Shown piece after piece: positions 58,893 through 64,000 of a stretch of DNA of 64,000 bases (the stretch's first letter is position 1; the number at the start of each line of letters is the position of its first letter). The position numbers and the translations under genes were made by a program. Below the pieces are notes generated by a model. That model saw only the letters and a program-made list of their open reading frames with translations, was not told where the DNA came from and ran no database searches. Origin of the DNA: CBDCAS01 sp965214015 (GTDB lineage: Bacteria > Pseudomonadota > Gammaproteobacteria > Coxiellales > Coxiellaceae); assembly GCA_965214015.1 (NCBI GenBank), contig CBDCAS010000020.1, forward strand, positions 1 through 64,000, given 5' to 3'.

Positions 58893-59402
58893 CTAATAAA
58901 TCACTCCACACGCCACTCGTGCACCACCACCCCCATTGGGTGGATAATCTGTATAGTTATCACCCCCTTGATGAATTACAAAAGTATGACCCTTTAAATC
59001 AGAGACTCGCAAACGAGGTGCCAGTACAGCACGTTGAGCAACACCCGCTGCGTTAAAATATAAAGCAGGTAAATCACCTCGATGGCCATTGGAACGATAA
59101 GGCCCACGATGATGTTCTGTTTTTTGTGGGTCCCAATGCGCTCTTGCTGCTTTTGCAAAGTTCTTACAAGAAGGATTCACATGAAGATGAAATCCGTGAT
59201 ATCCAGAAGATAAACCTTTTAAACGAGGCACTAAAAGCAACCCTTTTCGTGTATCTTTTGCAATAATAGTACCCACATAATGCCCTTTAGCCCTTTTTGA
59301 TACCTTATATATTTTTACAGTAATAGAGCGCGCAGATAGTGCAACACTATCGATTGAAAAAGAAAATAGAATTAAAAACACGCATACATTCCATAAAAAC
59401 AT
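58893..59402 (-). CDS. sodC: Cu/Zn superoxide dismutase
   Basis: 169 residues with an N-terminal signal peptide (about 1-22), so periplasmic. Copper and zinc ligands: His pair in GFHLHVNPSC near 74, HHRGPYRSNGHRGDLPALY with bridging and zinc His/Asp around 100-118, and VIHQGGDNY near 142; active-site Arg in GGARVACGV near 163; disulphide cysteines present. Defends against host oxidative burst. The His-His before RGPY replaces the usual single spacing and deserves a structural check. Confidence 0.94.
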   Translation of the reverse strand: MFLWNVCVFLILFSFSIDSVALSARSITVKIYKVSKRAKGHYVGTIIAKDTRKGLLLVPRLKGLSSGYHGFHLHVNPSCKNFAKAARAHWDPQKTEHHRGPYRSNGHRGDLPALYFNAAGVAQRAVLAPRLRVSDLKGHTFVIHQGGDNYTDYPPNGGGGARVACGVIY

Positions 59403-59706
59403 AAAAAATTCCTTATAAATAAAAAACTAGATTATTTTATACTAACAACAGCATAGTGTTAAATAGATGCTGAAATAATCAAGCTTTATTATATATGAAA
59501 ATAACTTTGCTAATAGCAAGAGGCTAAATCTACAAATAGAAATTACTATAGAGATAAAAAGTACTAAATGATAATTCTTCATATAATTTGGTTAAAATTC
59601 GTACATAGCCATTCAATCTAAGAATACCTTAATACATAGGTGCTATAATAATTATTAATAGCATACATATTAGAAAGCAGAGGAAAAAATAAGAAGAGGT
59701 CGTAAT
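59403..59706. other. 304-bp AT-rich gap
   Basis: No gene. It separates divergent sodC and the next orphan and should hold both promoters; the sequence is too AT-rich to pick one reliably. An AGAAGAGG ribosome binding site precedes the gene at 59707. Confidence 0.5.
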
Positions 59707-60966
59707 ATGAAAATACCCGATCTACCATTGAAGCACAAAATAGAGAAAAATGAGTTAAAAAGCAACCCTTATTTAAAATTTATGCACGTCCTCACACATG
59801 AAGATAGAGACGAATCTCTACAGCATAAAAATTTTGATTGGATCATTACGCCCAAAGAATACAGTGATAGTGATCATTACAGTGGTTTGTATGCAGATTG
59901 GAGCCGTATGTCTGATAGTATGTTTTGGTTAATAACCCCTCAAGAAAGTAATCAAGATAATAAAGAAATTAATGAGGAAAGTTTTCTTAATACATTAAGA
60001 AATTATTTACCTGACCACTACATGAATCTTAATAAATACTGGAATCAAATCATTTTAAGCATGTTAATAAAACCTATAGCTGCTTCACAAAAAAGCGACA
60101 AAAAAATATATATTACAAAATCATTGGAAGAAAAAATTTACTTTTATGTTGAGAAAAACGCCTTATACTGTTCAGTCGTTGGTAAGATTCGATTTGTTTC
60201 AACGGATTATACGGTCTCATCATTCGATTATAATGACACTGATTTGTATATACCAGGACATATTCACATGGTATGTAAGTTAGGAGATTATGGTTTTGAG
60301 CTGCAGTACTATGAAACGACCAATACTGCATTAAAAGACCTGGTGTTGGGATATCCTTTTAAAGAAGAAATGATCGCACAAGCTGCTGCAGAAGAAAAAG
60401 ACCACGATACAGAAACTGCACTAAACAAAACTATTAACAATGGTAATCAAGCGAAAATTTTTCAGTCTTTAAAGCAACAGTATGACAATGATGTGAACAC
60501 TACCACTACCTCTCAAACGGCTGAAACCTCAGTGAAAATCCATGAAACCAACATTTATCCATCGAAAATAGTCTCGTTTAACCAGTATGAGCAGTTAATA
60601 AGACAAATGTCTCATAGCAAGCAAAAAACATCAAAAATAGCATTTGGATCTACGTTGAGTGTTCTAGGTGTGTTAGCTGTGCTCATTGGCGTAGGGCTGT
60701 TCTTAACAAGCGCGAGTATAATACCACTGGGTCTTCCTATACTAGCATCAACTTCTGCTTTTGTACTGGGTAGTGAGGCAATTATTGCTGGCCTTGGTAT
60801 TATAGCAGGTGGTGTATTACTCAGAAAATCTGGCAAAAAGAACGATTCTCACAAACCACCTAGTCTCTTTTCTTCACAACCACACAGTTGTTATCGAATT
60901 ACTGGTAAAAACACAGCAAGACAGTCAGTTACCTCATACTACAAAAAAATACCTATGAAAAACTGA
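59707..60966 (+). CDS. orphan protein with C-terminal membrane hairpin
   Basis: 419 residues, not recognised. N-terminal ~210 residues are soluble and mixed alpha/beta (FDWIITPKEYSDSD, FWLITPQES). A Gln/Thr/Asn-rich linker spans ~230-285. Two hydrophobic helices about 318-340 (LSVLGVLAVLIGVGLFL) and 350-378 form a hairpin, followed by a basic Ser-rich tail (SSQPHSCYRITGKN). No signal peptide. ATG with AGAAGAGG upstream. Monocistronic, convergent with rsmI (no gap). Hairpin plus basic tail is common among effectors that insert into host membranes; this is inference only. Confidence 0.8.
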   Translation: MKIPDLPLKHKIEKNELKSNPYLKFMHVLTHEDRDESLQHKNFDWIITPKEYSDSDHYSGLYADWSRMSDSMFWLITPQESNQDNKEINEESFLNTLRNYLPDHYMNLNKYWNQIILSMLIKPIAASQKSDKKIYITKSLEEKIYFYVEKNALYCSVVGKIRFVSTDYTVSSFDYNDTDLYIPGHIHMVCKLGDYGFELQYYETTNTALKDLVLGYPFKEEMIAQAAAEEKDHDTETALNKTINNGNQAKIFQSLKQQYDNDVNTTTTSQTAETSVKIHETNIYPSKIVSFNQYEQLIRQMSHSKQKTSKIAFGSTLSVLGVLAVLIGVGLFLTSASIIPLGLPILASTSAFVLGSEAIIAGLGIIAGGVLLRKSGKKNDSHKPPSLFSSQPHSCYRITGKNTARQSVTSYYKKIPMKN

Positions 60967-61812
60967 TTATTCAGGACGTTTTAAAGTAAGCGCCAACTGA
61001 TATAGAACACTACGACTGACTCCTGTTAGTTGTGTGGCAATCATGACTGCTTGCTTTAAAGGCATCTCCTTTAACAAAATAGATAAAATACGGCAAGACT
61101 CTGCTTTCTCATAATCCGCATCACTATTGGTAGCCCCCTCTAAAACAATTACAAATTCTCCTTTCTGTTGATTAGGATTAGCTTGAATCCAAGTAAGCAA
61201 ATTAGCTAATGTATCTTGAAAAATAGTTTCAAACGATTTTGTAAGTTCTCTTGCAATAGTAGCACGACGTATGCCACCTAATATGCTCACAAAATCAGTG
61301 AGACTCTTTATAATACGATGCGTTGACTCATAGAAAATCATTGTGCGTGGTTCATTTGATAGAGTCTTCAAATAACCTCGACGTGCACTTGATTTCGCGG
61401 GCAAAAAACCTTCAAACGTAAAGCGATCAGTAGGTAGGCCAGAAGCACATAATGCCGTAATCGCAGCACAAGCTCCTGGTATTGGAATCACTTGAAATCC
61501 TTTTTTTTGAACAGCTAAGACTAGACGATAACCTGGATCATGAATTAAAGGGGTCCCTGCATCAGAAATTAAAGCAATAGAATCTCCTCTTTCTAAATAA
61601 GTTAACAATATCTTAATTCGCTGCAACTCATTGTGCTCATGCAAAGATATCAAGCCTGTTTTAATACTGTAGTAAGTCAATAACTGTTTGGAATGCCGTG
61701 TATCTTCTGCTGCAATCAAATCCACTTGCTGCAGTACCGAGACCGCTCGAAAACTCATATCCTGTCGATTTCCGATAGGAGTGGCCACAATATATAAAAC
61801 AGAGTGGGGCAT
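60967..61812 (-). CDS. rsmI: 16S rRNA 2'-O-methyltransferase RsmI
   Basis: 281 residues from ATG 61812 (AGGTG upstream); the 20 codons before it do not resemble the family. Methylates the ribose of C1402 in 16S rRNA, the same base that RsmH (53.3-54.2 kb) modifies. Tetrapyrrole-methylase fold: IVATPIGNRQDM at the start, AAEDTRHSKQLL near 40, SDAGTPLIHDPG near 82 and PGACAAITAL near 108. Divergent from lpoA, the usual arrangement. Confidence 0.96.
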   Translation of the reverse strand: MPHSVLYIVATPIGNRQDMSFRAVSVLQQVDLIAAEDTRHSKQLLTYYSIKTGLISLHEHNELQRIKILLTYLERGDSIALISDAGTPLIHDPGYRLVLAVQKKGFQVIPIPGACAAITALCASGLPTDRFTFEGFLPAKSSARRGYLKTLSNEPRTMIFYESTHRIIKSLTDFVSILGGIRRATIARELTKSFETIFQDTLANLLTWIQANPNQQKGEFVIVLEGATNSDADYEKAESCRILSILLKEMPLKQAVMIATQLTGVSRSVLYQLALTLKRPE

Positions 61813-61949
61813 GCTGCACCTATTTCTTAAGTAAAATAATACTATATCGTTTGTATTGAAAGATACCAGCATAAATTAATCCTTAGGAGCGCTAAACAGA
61901 TCCTAATACCTAAGATGACGAAAATCACTGATTAGGATAGACTAGGCAG

Positions 61950-63749
61950 ATGATTTCAAACAAGATAAGTAGTTTTTTATTATTAATTTTAAGTATCCTT
62001 TCTCTTACAAGTTGCACAATCAAACCAGAACCCTCTCCCTACCCAACAAATCAGTATCTACAAAGGGCAGCACAAACATCTGGTAATACTCAGACAATGT
62101 ATCTGTTAAAAGCAGCCCATCAACTGCTCAATAAGCAACAGAGTGCCAGAGCACAAACTATACTTAATCAAATTGATAATAATTTACCCTCATCACTCCA
62201 GATTAAAAAACAACTCATCTATGCCCAGTTACTTATCTCTTACCACCAAGATGCCCATGCCTTACATAAACTACAAGCGATGAACAGCGATCGATCTTCC
62301 TGGTTAGATGAAGACCGTATTGAATGGCACATTCTCATAGCAAAAGCCAGTCAAAATCTAGGCGATCTTAATACCAGTGTGCAACAACTTAGTGATATGA
62401 TCGACTTGCTTCCTCAAAGTGAAAGAAAGAGAGCTTTGCTCTCCATTTGGAATACTCTAGAAAATACAGCCCCATCACGTATTCACCCTTTGTTATTGCA
62501 AGCAAGCACGCCTACCGTTAAAGGGTGGCTTTCATTAGCAGCTATCGCCCACCAAGGTGACCTATCGTCCCAAGAGCTAGGACAACAGGTGCAGCATTGG
62601 AAACTAGAATACCCGAACCATCCTGCTATGGCATTGCTATACCCAGACACACAAAAATCAAATAGACTATCTAAAGATCCACCAAAACATATCGCCTTGT
62701 TACTGCCGTTAACAGGGCAATATGCAAAAGCAGGTCATGCTATTAGTCAGGGCTTTTTTGCAGCTTACTACCAAGCAAAACAAGAACACCCACCAACACC
62801 AGAAATTACCATTATCAATACTGATAATAAAAACATTGCTAAAATCTACCAAATAGCGACCCATCAAGGGGCTGATTTTGTCGTTGGGCCATTGATTAAA
62901 AATAATATCTCTACTCTTACCCAGTCGATACCATTGAGCATCCCTACATTAGCTCTAAATACTGTATCCAACCTCAATGATAGTAACTTGTACCAATTTG
63001 GCTTATTGCCAATGGATGAAGCACAACAAGTAGCTATGAAAGCTTGGAATTCACACCACTATAGTGCATTAGTGATCATCCCAAAAAATCATTGGGGAGA
63101 GTCGATTGCAGATACCTTTGCAAAAACATGGCACATTCTTGGCGGAGGTATTGTCGGAACACTAGAGTACACTGCTCAAACCCATCTTTTTTTAGATATT
63201 CGCCATCTACTCAACATTGATCAAGCTATAGAAGATAAAAAAATATTAAGAAGCCTACTAGGGGAACGGCTGCGTTATGTCCCTAGACGCCGCAAAGATG
63301 TGGATATGATTTTCCTTATAGCAACACCCTCCATAGCTCGACAAATTCAGCCCATATTACATTATTTCTATGCAGGAAATATTCCGATTTACTCTATCTC
63401 CAATGTCTACTCGGGCCGACCCAAGGTAGGTTTCGATAAAGATTTAGAGGGTATTTACTTTCCTGATATGCCATGGGTACTTAGTACACACATGAAACCT
63501 GAGACACTCAATCATATTCGAGAGAAAGTAAAACAATTATGGCCTCAAACTTATAACAGTGAACCTAAACTGATTGCACTGGGAGTTGATGCTTATAATA
63601 TGATCATGCAACTTAGTAAGATGACAATAATGCCTGAGCTGGGTATCCCAGCAGCAACTGGCACCTTATATTTGAGTAAAAATCATCATATTTATCGTAA
63701 ACTCTGCTGGTCGAAAATTAATAAAGGCTTTCCCCTATCAATTCCATGA
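61950..63749 (+). CDS. lpoA: penicillin-binding protein activator LpoA
   Basis: 599 residues. Outer-membrane lipoprotein that activates PBP1A. Lipobox LTSCTIKP at the end of the signal (Cys22). N-terminal TPR-like helical domain (about 30-235) and C-terminal type I periplasmic-binding fold (about 245-599; HIALLLPLTGQYAKAG near 246). The AGA/ATG overlap with yraN and the rsmI neighbour match the E. coli yraL-yraM-yraN order. Confidence 0.93.
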   Translation: MISNKISSFLLLILSILSLTSCTIKPEPSPYPTNQYLQRAAQTSGNTQTMYLLKAAHQLLNKQQSARAQTILNQIDNNLPSSLQIKKQLIYAQLLISYHQDAHALHKLQAMNSDRSSWLDEDRIEWHILIAKASQNLGDLNTSVQQLSDMIDLLPQSERKRALLSIWNTLENTAPSRIHPLLLQASTPTVKGWLSLAAIAHQGDLSSQELGQQVQHWKLEYPNHPAMALLYPDTQKSNRLSKDPPKHIALLLPLTGQYAKAGHAISQGFFAAYYQAKQEHPPTPEITIINTDNKNIAKIYQIATHQGADFVVGPLIKNNISTLTQSIPLSIPTLALNTVSNLNDSNLYQFGLLPMDEAQQVAMKAWNSHHYSALVIIPKNHWGESIADTFAKTWHILGGGIVGTLEYTAQTHLFLDIRHLLNIDQAIEDKKILRSLLGERLRYVPRRRKDVDMIFLIATPSIARQIQPILHYFYAGNIPIYSISNVYSGRPKVGFDKDLEGIYFPDMPWVLSTHMKPETLNHIREKVKQLWPQTYNSEPKLIALGVDAYNMIMQLSKMTIMPELGIPAATGTLYLSKNHHIYRKLCWSKINKGFPLSIP

Positions 63750-64000
63750 CGACCACTCAATCACATAAAGATAAAGGAAGACAGGCAGAGCAAGCAGCAC
63801 AAGCCTACTTAGAAGCAAGACAGCTCTATCTTATTGATAGAAATTATTCTTGTCGTTATGGTGAGATCGATTTAATTATGCAGGATAAAAAAGTCTTAGT
63901 GTTTATCGAAGTAAGATCGCGACAGACATCTGATTATGGCAGCAGTATAGAAACAGTAGGTCTGCATAAACAATCTCATATTATTCGAAGCGCATTACAT
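63746..64000 (+). CDS. yraN: UPF0102 protein YraN, truncated by window edge
   Basis: First 85 codons of a UPF0102 (YraN) protein, a restriction-endonuclease-like fold of unclear role. The family core is visible: KGRQAEQAAQAYL, CRYGEIDLIMQD and VLVFIEVRSR, with the Glu/Asp/Glu triad. ATGA overlap with lpoA. Continues past the right edge (normal length about 120). Confidence 0.93.
   Translation, partial: MTTTQSHKDKGRQAEQAAQAYLEARQLYLIDRNYSCRYGEIDLIMQDKKVLVFIEVRSRQTSDYGSSIETVGLHKQSHIIRSALH

Overview
The window looks like part of the chromosome of an AT-rich gammaproteobacterium, most plausibly a host-associated member of the Legionellales (Coxiella/Legionella/Rickettsiella-like). The reasons are the gammaproteobacterial gene orders (16S-tRNA-Ile-tRNA-Ala-23S-5S; mraZ to secA; pilD-coaE-zapD-mutT; rsmI-lpoA-yraN), a meso-diaminopimelate-type MurE, the number of insertion sequences, and large orphan proteins that resemble secreted effectors. 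Genus is inference; no searches were run.

Layout. 1-10.9 kb is an accessory zone: a frameshifted IS630-type transposase running off the left edge, a tyrosine integrase followed by a 44-base tRNA-Thr 3' fragment (probable att core), a very AT-rich block with an unrecognised protein translationally coupled to a PAS/histidine kinase/receiver/Hpt hybrid sensor, a truncated Panacea-domain gene beside an IS1 relic, a large multi-pass coiled-coil protein, and an intact IS701/IS4-like element with a 5-bp target duplication. 11-14 kb holds an L,D-transpeptidase lipoprotein and a glycosyltransferase/GtrA/YdjC-deacetylase operon. 14-19.5 kb is a complete rRNA operon on the minus strand, preceded by tyrS. 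20.9-27.1 kb carries peptidoglycan hydrolase and recycling genes (M23 peptidase, anmK, DUF1460), an osmoprotectant-type ABC transporter with a fused permease/binding protein, and a PEBP-family protein. An IS982-family element with one in-frame amber codon follows. 28.6-35.3 kb has pilD, coaE, queF, zapD, mutT, secA and dciA.

35.4-37.9 kb is the most unusual stretch. It is an IS110-superfamily (IS1111-group) element whose non-coding right end is repeated five times. Each unit carries what appears to be the bridge/seekRNA gene. The guide segments can be read directly: TTTGCGACA is the reverse complement of the 9 bases to the right of the array, and GGTTCTGT matches the left flank joined to the right flank. 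Candidate donor guides match the element's own ends. The unit junctions fit repeated self-insertion followed by recombination.

38-54.7 kb is the division and cell wall (dcw) cluster on the minus strand: mraZ-rsmH-ftsL-ftsI-murE-murF-mraY-murD-ftsW-murG-murC-ftsQ-ftsA-ftsZ-lpxC. murB and ddl are missing between murC and ftsQ. A three-repeat MraZ operator precedes mraZ and a near-consensus promoter precedes ftsA. 54.9-64 kb holds yajQ, a small coiled-coil orphan, tdh-kbl, rnpB (RNase P RNA), sodC, an orphan with a C-terminal membrane hairpin, rsmI, lpoA and the start of yraN.
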